This document shows, piece after piece, positions 1-11,555 of a stretch of DNA of 64,000 bases. Position 1 is the stretch's first letter. Each line of letters begins with the position of its first letter. The notes beneath the pieces were generated by a model. That model was given only the letters and a program-made list of their open reading frames with translations, was not told where the DNA came from and ran no database searches. This DNA is from Prinia subflava (taxonomy: Eukaryota > Chordata > Aves > Passeriformes > Cisticolidae): the NCBI RefSeq assembly GCF_021018805.1, contig NW_026960613.1:1178001-1242000 (forward strand), in the 5' to 3' direction. Position numbers and translations under genes: made by a program.

Positions 1-658
1 TTTGATCCTGAAACCTTGTGCACTCTGTGCCACCCTAGTGTCACCCATCACAGAAGCCTCTTCGAGATCTGATTGACATGGACACAGACTGATCATCCTA
101 TTCTTTCCTGTATGGCCTCCATAGAGACTTTGGATCCTGTGGAGCTGCTGGACATGGACAGACTGGAGCAGTGTGATGCTGTTTGAGCCAGCGGACTGTT
201 AATCATGGACTCAGAGGAATTGTTTGCTATGGTTCAGTTTTATGTACTGTAGCCATTGTGACCTCTGTGGGGAAAGTGCACGTTGTTTGGGGTTGTGGTT
301 TTGGGACAGAACTTTTGAGGTTCAGAATTTTGAATTGAGTGGTTAATTTTTCTTGGAATGCTCCTGCCTTTGCACCAGATAATTCCCGTTGCATCTTATA
401 AAAATTTAAAAAAAATGAGGGTTGTTGGTTAAATTATGTTAGACCATGCTCGAGATATTTTGAGCAGGTTATTGCAAGGGGTTCAGGGTGAAACCCTGCG
501 TAGCAAAGGCAGAATCAGACCAACGTGTAACCCTCACACCGCCACCAAAAGGAAGGTCGGTGAACTTTATACAAGTTTTTTTTTCTCTTTTTTCCTGTAA
601 CATTATTGTTCATTTTTCTTTTTCTGTTTTCTTTTTTAATATACTTAAAAGGGTGAGA
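1..658 (+). mobile_element. ERV internal 3' remnant
   Basis: This stretch lies directly upstream of a polypurine-like tract (about 646-658, A/G-rich) and an LTR start at 659, which is the layout of the 3' end of a plus-strand endogenous retrovirus. No reading frame of convincing length or motif is present; small open frames at 488-811 are not recognisable. It is probably decayed env or 3' untranslated ERV sequence, and its 5' part lies left of the window. Confidence 0.4.
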
Positions 659-981
659 TGTTGCCATGAGGTTTTCCTGGTTTGTCGAGCGCTCATATTG
701 AAAGAGAAATGTGCAGCTTCTCTCCCGCTTGTTAATGTAAACACTGGCCATGTTTTGCTAGCCGTCTTTCATTGTTTACATATTTCTAGTTGGGAGGAGA
801 AAGGTGACTGACAGTTAGCTTGACCAGTGTGGATTGGAAGGTGGGGATTCCATCCTCCAATTGATGGACATTATAGGAAATGTATATAAGTGACTTTGTA
901 AATAAACTTCGGGCTTCCTGCTTCCGGCCCTGGATCTGCCCGCAACTCAGAAATGTCTCTGGAGTCCCTCTCTTACTGTCA
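659..981 (+). mobile_element. LTR, probably 3' LTR of the ERV to its left
   Basis: It starts with TGTTGCC after a purine tract. It contains a TATA-like tatataag near 889 and AATAAA near 901, followed by a short R/U5-like stretch ending around actgtca. The 5' mate is outside the window, so no target-site duplication can be tested; the right end is approximate. Confidence 0.5.
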
Positions 982-1150
982 GGCCCCGCGGTGATACTCC
1001 TGGAGCTGGGAAGGGGGTTGGGGGGTGGGAGAGGGAGGGAGGGGGTCAGTGACCAATTTGGGACACTAAACAAAAACAAACAAAAATTGCATATGGGATA
1101 AAAACCATGCCCAAGAAAGCTGCTTACCAGGGTTGACCCACAAGTAAGAA

Positions 1151-1443
1151 CTGTGGTGAATTGATCTTGTCTGGCTGCTAGGTGCCTACCAAACAGCTCA
1201 CTTACTCTCCCCTCCTCAGCAGGACAAGGGAAGAAAATAACATGAAAAAGCTCATGGGTCCAGATAAGGACAGGAAGGTCACTCACCAATTACCATCATG
1301 AGCAAAACAGACTCGACTTGGGAAATATGACTTTAATTATTGCCAGTTAAAAAAAAGAAACAAAATCCAAAAATAAAACCACCTTTCCCCCACCCTCCCC
1401 CTTCTTCCCAGGCACAGCTTCACTCTTGTCTCTTCTACCTCCT
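1151..1443 (-). mobile_element. ERVL-type LTR fragment
   Basis: On the minus strand this matches the 3' half of the ERVL-type LTR seen repeatedly in the window: the terminal block with a tggctg...gtgcctacc core, the block reading tctcccctcctcagcaggac, and a gtcactcaccaattaccatcatg block. It is cut at about 1444 by the start of another LTR-like sequence (tgtcatgg). Confidence 0.55.
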
Positions 1444-2007
1444 TGTCATGGTTTAAGCATAGATGGAAATTAAGCCCCACATAGTCGCTCTCCTCCCCTC
1501 ACTCCCTCTGGGAGTGAGAGATTAAAGATGGAGATTCTGAGTTGAGATAAGAACAATTTACTGGAAACAGCAATGAGATAAGAAAACGAACAGTAACAGC
1601 TATAATGCTAATAACAACAGTGTATGTAAGAGGGTGATTACATGCAAAAATGTTCACTGAGTCTGACCCAATGCGACATGACAGCAACTGAAGCCGCCCT
1701 GCCTCTCCATTCGCCACTTACTCTGCTGGAAAAAGGAACAAAATGGTGATGACCCCTGCATGTGGCATGTTTTTCTTCCACCCAAAGCCATGCCCCGCCC
1801 CCCCCCCACCCCCTCCTTCCGGAAGTGAGTCCCTTACTTCCACCCCCCAAGGATGATGCGAATGGTATGGAATAGCAACCTAGACACAGCCACACAGCTC
1901 TAGGCTCCACACCCTCTTGGCTACTGCATCCCACTGGGAAATAGGCTGGGGAGTGAGTGTTTGGAGGGGACACTGTAAAGAAATAAAAAACCTAGTAGCT
2001 TGTGTAA
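1444..2007. mobile_element. LTR-like sequence, ends uncertain
   Basis: It begins tgtcatggtttaagc, like the other LTRs here that start tgtcYtggttta (2013 and 50039). It holds a purine-rich stretch, a C-rich tract near 1797-1812 and no coding frame. I cannot place its right end or a target duplication. Confidence 0.3.
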
Positions 2008-2012
2008 CTTAC

Positions 2013-2657
2013 TGTCCTGGTTTAGGGCAAATTTGGGAAGAAACCTCTGAATGGGGTCCCTCTGGAAAGCAAACCCAAATGGCCCTTCCCTCAACTGATC
2101 CGGGAAAGAATTTCCTTGGAGAAAAGTGGAAAAAACCTATTTATTTAACAAACAAAGTGTCCACAAGCATAAAGAATGAATAATATGAAACAATAAAACC
2201 TCTTGCCATTCTGAAGAGAAACGGCAAAATTGAGAAAGTCCTTGCCGTGGGTTGTAGCTCAGCTCTCCCACTCCGTCTTTTATCAGTCCCTCTGGCACTG
2301 GAAAATGCCAAGGTCCAGGCCCCGGTGGGCCGCAGGCACAAGACCCAGGTGTCTCTCTGGGTTTTTCAGTCCAGAACAGGTTTAAACAGTTGCAAGAAAA
2401 AGGAAAAAAATAATCTGCCTCAGCTAGCTAAAAAGAAACTAAAGGCAAAGGAGATCTCTCTCCCGCTGTCTGTCTGTGCTGCAGACAACACAGTCCAGGA
2501 GCGGAATGCGGAGGAGTGCAGTTTCTGCAAACAAACTGCACGCTTCTTCTTCCCCCCCTTCACTCTCAGAACCAGTCTTAAAGGTGTAGAACTTAATATA
2601 CAGCATAAACAGAACAGACAATTGGGGATACAAGCATCATAAAGTCACCCCAGGACA
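2013..2657 (-). mobile_element. Solo LTR, 645 bp
   Basis: It runs from tgtcctgg to caggaca and is bordered by cttac (2008-2012) and cttag (2658-2662), a 5-bp target duplication with one mismatch. On the minus strand it carries a TATA-like GATAAAAG (about 2280) upstream of AATAAA (about 2140), which fixes its orientation. No internal retroviral sequence is attached. Confidence 0.65.
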
Positions 2658-2662
2658 CTTAG

Positions 2663-3284
2663 CATTAGCAACTGGATGTGCTGAAGTCTCAGGCTGCAAG
2701 CTGTGAACTTACACCGAGATACACTGAACTTTTACCTACTTAAGAAGAGGCCCCAGAGCCAGTTTGGGCCAGAAGATAAGGAAGTGAGGAAGGCGACTAC
2801 CCCTGTCAGCATAAGATGCAACCTTAGAGGTAAGAGAAGAAATGGGCTCACCTAGAGACAATGAAGAGACCCAATGAAGAACAAGACTACCCCATACCAT
2901 AATATTACTATTGGACCAAACTGTCATGTCAGGGGTGGGAAACTTGGATTGTAAGGGTATAATTGCCCAGGGATTTCTTTGTTCAAGGTCCCTCTCCTGA
3001 GGCATCCAGCTCAAGCTGTATCTCACCACTGTACCAAATAACCTAATTTGCTAGATTCTGCCTGAGACTCTGGGAAAACCTAGGGTAAAATGTGGTGGTG
3101 GGTTTTCCAAAAGGGAAAATGTCTCTGTAAGTATGTGTGTCTGGAGTCAACACAGGGCACCCATTGGTTCAGTGGAGTCATCCATCATGAACAGACTGCA
3201 AAGTCCTAGTGGTTGAAGTCTCAGGTAGTATGAATGTAACTCCTCAAGTGAGTGTGAGATGAGGCCCATTTCCCTAAAAGACAC
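2663..3284. other. Intergenic stretch, nothing recognised
   Basis: No coding frame, exon or clear repeat family is identified. Some phrases resemble old LTR sequence but are too degraded to assign. It lies downstream of RASA1. Confidence 0.4.
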
Positions 3285-3678
3285 AGATGGGACAGCTGAC
3301 CTGAACTAGCCAAAGGGACATTCCATTCCATTCCATTCCATTCCATTCCATTCCATTCCATTCCATTCCATTCCATAGAATGTCATGCTCAGCAATAGAA
3401 TTCGAGGGAAGGGATGAGGGTTTCTTTTTTGTGAGGGGAGAGGGAGGTAGCTGTTGTTCAGAGACTGGCTGAACATCAGTTTGTTTCTGGGAGGTGATGA
3501 GAAATTACATTTGCATCACTTGTGGTTTTCTTTTCTTCATCTTTCTCAAACCCTGAGTTCTCTTGCTTTTGCTCTTCCTATTTTCTCCGGTCCTGCCTTT
3601 TTTTTGGTGGGAATGGGATGGCATTTGAGCAAGTAGCTGTGTGGTGCCTAAGTTGCTGGTAAAGGGTAAACTACAACA
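3285..3678 (+). mobile_element. ERVL-type LTR fragment with expanded pentamer
   Basis: It contains the ERVL-type landmarks gggacagctgacc, a ggacattcc block, then tgtcatgctcagcaata, and it ends ctacaaca at 3678 like other copies (for example 29694-30266). The 5' part is not recognisable. An ATTCC array lies inside it. Confidence 0.55.
3320..3376 (+). repeat. (ATTCC)n microsatellite, about 11 units
   Basis: Perfect tandem ATTCC units lie between gggac and atagaatg. Related LTR copies at 29935 and 57765 have a single attccat or atcccat at the same place, so the array grew from an LTR-internal seed. Confidence 0.95.
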
Positions 3679-3735
3679 TTTTCACACACTGTTTTAGGAA
3701 ATATGTAATGGTGCCAATTTTTAAAATATATATAC

Positions 3736-4816
3736 TGTATTGCTTTTGCACAGCCTGGGTTTTGGCAGCAGGGAGGCCACAGAGAGATGGGTCCTGTGAG
3801 AAGTTGCTGGAACCTTCCACCATGTCCGGCAGAGCCAATCCCTGATGGTTCTGAAGATAGACATGTTGCTCACCAAAACTGGGACAATGAGAGAGGTTGG
3901 TAATGCCTCTGCGATGACATATTTAAGAAGAAAATCAAAACAAAGTCACACAGCTTTTCTTCTAGTCAGAAAAGAGGAGGAGGTGAGAACATGTTAGGGA
4001 AAAAAAACATTGAGACACCAAGGTCAGTGGAGAAGGAGGGGAAGGAAGTGCTCCAGGTGCCAGAGTGGAGATTCCTCTGCAGTCCATGGTGAAGACCATG
4101 GTGAAGCAAGTTGTCCCCCTGAAGCCCATGGGGATCCATGGGGGATACAGAGATCCACCCGCAGCCTGTGGGGGAGGTGCCCATGCCAGAGGAGGTGGAT
4201 GCCTGGAGGAGGCTGTGATCCAGTGGAAGACCCGGTAGAGAGAGGAGGCCCTTGCTTCCAGGCTGGAGCAGCCTGTCCTTGGAGGACTGCACCCCATGGA
4301 AAGAGAGACCCACATCACAGTAGTTTTGGGAGGACTGTGTGCCTGAGGGAGGAATTCATGCTGCAGCAGGTACAGTATGGCTGCTACTCGTGAGATCGGA
4401 CCCATGATGGAGAAGTTCATTGAGAACTGTCTCCTGTGGGAGGTACCCCATGGTCTTACAGGGGAAGGATTCCTCTCCCAGAGCAGCGGAAGAAAATCTC
4501 CGTGGTGAACTGACCAAAACTCCCATGTTCTGCCTCCCTGCACTGTTGGTGGGAAGGAGGGAGGGGCTAGGGGAAGAAAAGGTGTTTTAAGGGCTTATTT
4601 TACTTCTCATTATCCTCCTCTGATTCTGTTAGTAATAAATTCACTTTGCAACCTTAAGGTGAGCCTGTTTTGCCCTTGAAATGTTTTCTCCCAGTCCTTA
4701 TCTCACTCATGTACTGTTCGTAAATTTTTTTCCCTTCTCTGCCCAGCTGTAGCAGAAGATGGTGAGGGAGCAACTCTCATAGGTGCCTGGCATTGGGCCA
4801 ATGTCAAACCATGACA
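3736..4816 (+). mobile_element. Solo LTR, 1081 bp (family member 1)
   Basis: It starts tgtattgc, ends catgaca, and is flanked by a perfect 5-bp duplication tatac (3731-3735 and 4817-4821). AATAAA lies near 4634 in plus orientation, so the LTR is antisense to RASA1. It belongs to the same family as 31195-32255 and 32820-33848. It sits just downstream of, or within, the RASA1 3' untranslated region. Confidence 0.8.
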
Positions 4817-4821
4817 TATAC

Positions 4822-5835
4822 CTAAAGGCAACTTTATCTACAGTCAGTTTCATCAATGCATTTTATATGCAGTAGATAAATAGCCAACCATATCTGTTAT
4901 CCAAATTTCATTTTTACAGTATCCAATTACTTGAACACAAAGTTAGTTTCTATGGAGAGTCTAGTGACAGCTTGATTATTTTAAAAACTTATTTTTCAGA
5001 TTTAAGTATAACATTCATGGTAGCCTTACATTACACAAAAGCCCAACCAATATATACATTATAAAATGGTGTAATGGATGCATGCATGTCTGATACAGTG
5101 ATAATAAATTTACCAAATTCTAATTGTTCACTTTGTAAACATTTTACAAAAGCATTGTGATTTACTTGGATGGATACATAGTCCTTGATGGAAGAATTAT
5201 TTAGACTGAATCTGTGGCACATTAAAGAATAAAGCTGACAAGATCCGTTCTGCATATTCTTTTGACATGATTCCAGCAAGAGAAACAGCATGGTATAAAA
5301 AGTATACAGGAAAGGTTGTTCTTACCATAACCGTCAAACTCTGGAAATTGTAAATACACGTTTAAGTGATTGAAAAAGTCAAAGTCATAATACTTGTAAC
5401 CACTCAGAAATTACAGTAAGAAATGTTATGCAGTTACATGTAGCTGTCAAAACAATGCATATCTTTCCTTGTCAGTTGGTAATTCTTTTCCAACAAGACA
5501 GGAAAACTTTGGCATTTGCAGACATTGAAAATAATTTTTGAAGTTCACCACAGTCACAGCATTTTCTTTGCAAAAGGTAAACTGTACACCAAGGCTCAGA
5601 GGCTGTAAAAACTGGTTCCAAGTGGAAAAAAGTGCAAATATCCTGCACAGATAGCTTAAAGAGCTTCTGGTTAAATAATTTGCTAACAGAATCTTTGTTT
5701 TCTTTTTTGCATAGTTCACACATCACTGGGAATGTGACAGAGTGTGCTATTTTTGGCAAGGGCAAAAAAAGTGATACCTGTGTGAGTTGCCATGTTAGAC
5801 ATGCTGGATCCATGCAGAATTCAGGTAGAAGGCTG
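4822..5835 (-). other. RASA1: Probable RASA1 3' untranslated region
   Basis: This AT-rich, repeat-free sequence runs from the RASA1 stop codon (5836-5838) to the LTR at 4816. I find no unambiguous AATAAA on the minus strand; a TATAAA variant near 4861 is the best candidate. The true transcript end is unknown and could lie within or beyond the LTR. Confidence 0.5.
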
Positions 5836-5919
5836 CTACCTGATGTTATTAGACAGTGAATATTGATGTTGCTTTTGTTGAAGCAGTTCTGTAATAGCCA
5901 ACAGCTTCTTAAGAACATG
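5836..5919 (-). CDS. RASA1: RASA1 terminal coding exon (exon 25)
   Basis: Exon 25 in human numbering encodes the last 27 residues plus a TAG stop, after the GAP domain. The minus strand reads CTACAG then CATGTTCTTAAGAAG, giving HVLKKLLAITELLQQKQ followed by a short tail (human 1021-1047). The tail differs from human: SLSNNIR against the remembered TKTNDVR. The acceptor is canonical and the phase (0) matches exon 24. The upstream intron contains CR1 copy A. RASA1 switches off Ras by stimulating its GTPase in the cytoplasm and at the membrane. Confidence 0.93.
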   Translation of the reverse strand, partial: HVLKKLLAITELLQQKQHQYSLSNNIR

Positions 5920-7789
5920 CTGTAGAAAAAAATACAAAAAAACAAACAACAAAAAACCCCAGTACAACCCTACATTAGCAACTAGAAAAAGCCAACACCC
6001 ATCTTGCTTGAGAAGTATCTTCAACATTAACCTACCAGACCTAGAATTAGGTAGTTTAAAGTATATTTAAATCCACACCCCCTCCCCTCAGCTCCAGTTT
6101 CACAGTCACTATGACATTACTTCAAAAGGCAACTGTAAAACAGCAATATGCAATTTATCTGCAGCCATGGAAACCCATTAAGTCTTGCCAACTTAACCTG
6201 AGAGTTTGAAAATGAAACAGTTCTATCTGTTAAAAACAATCTGTAAACCAAAAATCTATTCTTGGGTATTTTCCCCATGTGAAAGTACAGAACTGGGCCA
6301 AGAACATGAAAAAAACTCTGGTGGGAAAAAAAAAAAGGTCATAATACAATTCACTTTTGCACAAGCAGAAGCACTATCTAACTTTCGGAAAACCTGGTCA
6401 TTAAACTTGAACAAATGCAACGGAACATATAAAACAGGCTGAGAAATTGTATTGCTAATGCACTGTCAGGAGTTCAATAATTTTTTCATTATAGTAGAAC
6501 TATGTTCAACTACAACATTATGATGAACATTAGGGCACTTATAGGGGAAAAAAAGAAAAAAGATTCAAGAGGTTTTTTTAATGGAAACCCATGAGGAGAA
6601 ATTACTCCTTTGAAGTAGAAATATAAGTGCATTGAAAAAACAGTGTCGCATTTATGACCATTAAGTGCTACAGATGCAGGACTTGTGAAACAAATTCTAT
6701 CCCTTATCTGCAAGCAATACATATTTAATACTGAAAATTTCTACTATCCTGACTTGCCAGTCTAGCCATCATTTTTGCTTTTTCAAGACTAGAGGTAGCT
6801 GTGAATTGTGAACTAGAACATGATTGATTTTTTCCTCTCATATGCCACTGAAGAAGCAAATTGCAGTAGTTATTAAGCTAGATTAGTTTTTAATTGCTAT
6901 AATGTAGCATTATCTCATTTTTAATTCCTTGAGCTTTCTTCCGCCAAAGCTAATTGAATACAAATATATTTTCACCATTTGCAAAATTACCATAAGCATT
7001 CCTAGTAATATCCTTATTTAAAAAAACATTACTGCCAAAAATATATATTATTTGAGTAACATCTGTTGAGATGAAATATAGATTTATCATCTCTTTAGGT
7101 TTAAATTAAGGCCTTGAAAGAGCCAGGATATAGGAAGCTCAGTGTTCAAACCACGACAATAATAAGAAATCTGATTGCAAGAAGTTATTTTGAAGCAATT
7201 AAATTGAAAACTATTTTTAAAACTACCTCTTCAACATGATTCATTAAACAGTTTGAGCTGATACTGATTAAATTTAAGGAAGACCATCTCTAAACCAAAA
7301 GGCTTTCTATAGTACAACTGCCACTGTCTGCAAATCATTAGCATTAAAAAGGGAATAGAAATTATCTCCTGCACAGCACAGTATATTAGTCAAGCATACC
7401 AAAACATATTACTGTGCAGTAAGTAGGATTGGCAACAGTGCATGAAGTCATACAGATTTTTTCCTCTTAAAAATAAGTTTTCATAAAAACTGTACACAAG
7501 TTTAATATTTGGAACAGAACACTCATTTATAGCATTTACTAGAAAAGTTTGCCATGATCGTTTACAAACATAATAAATTAGAAGGCAGAAATGAAGTAGT
7601 GCTAGAAAGCTAAAGAAAGTAAATTAAGCTGCTTAGTTCTCAATTAGATGAGCTAGATCCTAAAACTGGAGCCAGCAAGGAGACAGTAATTTCTTGAGTT
7701 TAGGCTTCCTTCCTCTAGAAACTAAAAACTTCACCTGGAAAATAAAGGAAAAAAACCCCACAAAAACCCAAAACAACAAAATCTGAAAA
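5920..7789 (-). other. RASA1 intron 24, unique part
   Basis: AT-rich intron without recognised repeats or exons. Near 7740-7808 it becomes an A/C-rich tract (aaaccccac...aaaccaaa) that borders the truncated 5' end of CR1 copy A. Confidence 0.6.
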
Positions 7790-7809
7790 CCAAAAAAAAC
7801 CCCAAACCA

Positions 7810-8710
7810 ATGAATGATCTCCTTTCACTGGTGGCTGAGCTTAGGGAGGAAGTTGAAATAGTAACGAGTATTAGGGAAAATGAAGGGGAAATAGACTGGT
7901 GGAGTTCCACCCTTCCATCCTTAAGGGAGGCCCACCAGGAGTCAGAAGGCTCCCATGCCTCCCCCTGTCAGGCAATTAGAGGACACATGGTGGATGAGGG
8001 GGAGTGGAAAGGGGTTCCTACTCAGGGAGGTAATGGAAATTCCCCCCAACCCCCATCACCTACCCAGGTGGCACTTCAGAATAGATATGAGGCCCTGGAT
8101 CAAGAGGGTCAGCCAGATGACATAGAAGAAAATTATCTGCCCAGTGAGCCTCCCAATTAAGCTTCATCTGTCAGATGGATCACCACCTCTAACATTAAAA
8201 AGAAAAGAAGAGTAGTCGTAGTGGGTGACTCCCTTCTGAGGGGAACAGAGGGCCCTATATGTTCACCAGACCCAACCCACAGGGAGGTCTGCTGCCTCCC
8301 TGGGGCCCAGGTATGGGATATTACTGAGAGAGTCCCTGGGCTGATTCAGCCCTCTGATTACTACCCACTGCTGATACTCCCGTCTGGCAGTGATGAGATT
8401 GAAAAGATAAGTGCTAGGGCAATAAAAAGGGACTTTAGGGCATTGGGTCAAGTGGTTGATAGGGTAGGAGCACAGGTAGTGTTCTGCTCAGTCCCTCTGG
8501 TGGCAGAGAAAAACAATGAAAAGGAGAGCCCACATTATCAACAAGTTGATCAAGGGTTGGTGTCATCAGCAGAATTTTGGGTTCTTTGATCACGGGGCAA
8601 CTTTTTCAGTGCCTGGCCTGTTGGAACTGGATGGGCTTCATTTTTCTGAAAAGGGTAGTAGGTTTTTAGCTCATGAACTGGCAGAACTCATTGAAAGGGC
8701 TTTAAACTAG
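7810..8710 (+). pseudogene. CR1-A ORF1 remnant with SGNH/GDSL esterase-like domain
   Basis: Known CR1 ORF1 proteins carry an esterase-like domain. Here VVVGDSLLRG (Gly-Asp-Ser near 8224-8232) supplies the nucleophile motif, and DGLHFSEKG (Asp 8630, His 8639) supplies the catalytic Asp-x-x-His block. The frame shifts near 8510 between these two blocks and there is a stop at 8158-8160, so no intact protein is possible. Its role in CR1 retrotransposition is probably nucleic-acid or lipid-related handling; this is family knowledge, not shown here. Confidence 0.8.
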
Positions 8711-8799
8711 GTTTGAAGGGGGAAGGGGATTCAGTTGGACTATCTAGGGGCAGGCCTAAGGGTGATAAACCTAAGTTAGGGGGTGAAGTCACTAACCCA

Positions 8800-9551
8800 G
8801 CTGAGGCGCATGTATACTAATGCACGCAGTATGGCTAATAAGCACGAAGAGCTTGAACCCATGGTGCAACAGCAGAACTATGATGTAGTCACTGTCACAG
8901 AAATGTAGTGGGACAACTCACATAGCTGGAGCGCTGTGCTGGATGGCTACAAGCTCTTCAGAAGAGACAGGAAAGGGAGAAGGGGTGGAGGGGTGGCCCT
9001 TTATATTAGGAAGGCTTTTAATGCCATGGGTATTGAAACTAATGATGGTGAAGTTGAATGCTTATGGGTAAGAATTAAGGGGAAGGCCAACAAGGCTAAC
9101 ATCCTGCTGGGAGTCTGTTATCGTCCACCCAACCAGGAAGAAGAGGTGGACAACTTATTCTATAAGCAGCTGGAGAATGTTTCAGGATCACCAGCCCTTG
9201 TTCTTGCAGGTGGCTTAAACCTACCAGACATCTGCTGGGAACTTAATACAGCAGAAAAGAGGCAGTCCAGGAAGGTTTTAGTGTGTGGAGGACAACTTTT
9301 TGTCACAGCTGGTGACTGAGCCCACCAGGGGAGGGACTATGTTAGACCTGATTGCAAATAGAGATGGGCTGGTGGGAGATGTGGTGGTTGGAGGCCACTT
9401 GGGGCATAGTGATCATGAAATTATAGAGTTCTCGATATTTGGTGAAGTTAGAAGGAGCATCAACAAGACTTTTATATTGGACTTTCAGAGGGCAGACTTT
9501 GGCCTGTTCTGGAGACTTGTCCAGAGAGTTCCTTTGGAAGTATTTTTTTAA
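8800..9551 (+). pseudogene. CR1-A ORF2 apurinic endonuclease remnant
   Basis: It encodes the APE-type endonuclease that nicks target DNA. Recognisable blocks are NARSMANKHEEL at the start, RRGGGVALYIRK, VCYRPPNQEEEVD, and GHSDHEIIEF near the end (the SDH motif). TAG at 8906 interrupts the conserved T-E-x-W-D block and a frameshift near 9300 splits the domain. It is continuous with the reverse transcriptase remnant downstream. Confidence 0.85.
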
Positions 9552-9813
9552 AACAAAGGAGTCCAGGAAAGGTGGGCATGCTTCAAAACAGAGATCTTGA
9601 GGGCACAGGAACAGACTGTCCCTGTGTGCCAAAAGACGAGTCAACAAGGCAAACGTCCAGCCTGGATGGGTAACGAGATTTTGAAAGAACTTAGGAATAA
9701 AAAAGATACATCATCTCTGGAAGCAGGGTCAGGTCTGTCAGGAAGAATTTAGGGGGGTTGCTAGGGCAGGTAGGAAAAAAATTAGAGAGGCCAAAGCTCA
9801 GTTCAAAATTAAT

Positions 9814-11555
9814 TTGGCAACTTTTGTAAAGGATAATAAAAAATGTTTTTACAAATATGTTAGTGGCAAAAGGAAGGGTAAGACCAACTGTTCTCTACTG
9901 GATATGGGAGGGAACTTAGTAATTGCAGATGAGAAGGCGGAAGTGCTTAACGCCTTCTTTGCCTCAGTCTTTAGTGGGAAGATGGCTTGTCCTCAGGACA
10001 ACTGTCCTCCTGGGTTGGTAGATGGTGTCAGGGAGCAGAATGGTCCCCCTGTTATCCAGGAGGAGGCAGTCAGACCTACTGAGCCGCTTGGATGTTCATA
10101 AATCTGTGGGACCAGACGGGATCCATCTCAGGGTGATGAGGGAGCTGGCAGATGAGCTTGCAAAGCCGCTCTCCATCATTTACCAACAGTCCTGGCTCAC
10201 TGGTGAGGTTCCAGATGACTGGAAGCTGGCCAATGTGACACCTATTCACAAAAAGTGTAGGAAGGAGGATCCTGGTAATTATAGGCCAGTTACCCTGATC
10301 TCAGTACCTGGTAGGGTAATGGAACAGTTTATATTGAGTGTCATCAGGCAGCACTTACAGGATGGCCAGGGTATCAGATCCAGCCAGTATGGGTTTAGGA
10401 GAGGTAGGTCATGTTTGACCAACCTGGTCTCCTTTTTATGACCAGATGACCCATCTGGTGGATGCTGGAAAGGCTGTGGATGTTGTCTATTTGGACTTCA
10501 GCAAGGCCTTTGACACTGTCTCCCACAGCATACTCCTGGAAAAGCTGGCAGCCCATGGCTTGGACAAGAGCACTCTTTGCTGTGTTAAGAACTGGCTAGA
10601 TGGCCGGGCCCAGAATGTGGTGGTGAACGGTGCTGCATCCAGCTGGTGGCCAGTCACTAGTGGTATTCCTCAAGGGTCTGTGCTGGGGCCAGTTCTGTTC
10701 AATATTTTCATTGACTATATGCATGAAGGTATTGAGTCTTTCATTAATAAATTTGCAGATGACACTAAGCTGGGAGCGTGTGTCGATCTGTTGGAGGGTA
10801 GGAGGGCTCTGCAGAGAGACCTGGAATGGTTGGATGGATGGGCAGAGTCCTATAAGATGAAGTTCAATAAGTCCAAGTGCCGAGTCCTGCATTTTGGCCA
10901 CAATAACCCCCTGCAACATTATAGGCTGGGGACGGTGTGGCTGGACAGTGCCCAGGCGGAAAGGGGCCTGGGGGTTCTGGTCAATAACCGACTGAATATG
11001 AGCCAGCAGTGTGCCCTGGTGGCCAAGAAGGACAACAGCATCCTGGCCAGTATCAGGAATAGTGTGGCCAGCAGGACCGGGGAGGTCATTCTTCCCTTGT
11101 GCTCGGCATCGGTGAGGCTGAGCCCTGAGTGTTGTGTCCAGTTCTGGGCCCCTCAGTTTAGGAAGGACGTTGAGACGCTTGAGTGCATCCAGAGGAGGGC
11201 AACAAGGCTGGTGAGGGGCTTGGAGCACAAGCCCTATAAGGAACGACTGAGGGAGCTGGGGTTGTTTAGCCTGGGGAGGAGAAGACTCAGAGGTGACCTT
11301 ATCACTCTCTACAACTTCCTGAAAGGTGGTTGTAGTCAGGTGGGAGTTGGTCTCTTTCTCCAGGCAGCAACTAACAGAACGAGAGGACACAGTCTTAAGC
11401 TGTGCCAAGGAAAATATAGGCTGGATATTAGGAAAAAGTTTTTTACAGAAAGAATGATAAAGTACTGGAATGGTTTGCCTGAGGATGTGGTGGAGTCACC
11501 ATCCCTGCATGTGTTTAAGAAAAGACTGGATGTGGCACTTCTTGCCATGGTTTAG
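9814..11555 (+). pseudogene. CR1-A ORF2 reverse transcriptase remnant
   Basis: The RT domain starts with SVGPDGIHLRVMRELADE (about 10105) and includes [40 protein letters not shown] and [10 protein letters not shown]. The catalytic FADDTK block has both aspartates present at 10758-10763. A one-base change in a T run near 10440 shifts the frame between the fingers and palm. The last 369-codon segment (10446-11555) is open to its natural end, which includes the CR1 C-terminal region. Confidence 0.9.

Noticed and set aside
3320..3376. ATTCC array as part of a centromeric satellite
   Set aside because: Only about 11 units, bounded on both sides by ERVL-type LTR sequence; it is a local expansion.
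3962..4543. 193-codon frame on the minus strand (and similar ones at 33044-33559)
   Set aside because: It lies inside a solo LTR and recurs with the LTR family; LTRs carry such open stretches without coding function.
10596..11408. 270-codon open frame antisense to CR1-A RT (and its twin at 16195-17007)
   Set aside because: It is an exact reverse-strand shadow of the reverse transcriptase, has no domain signature, and exists twice only because the arms are identical.
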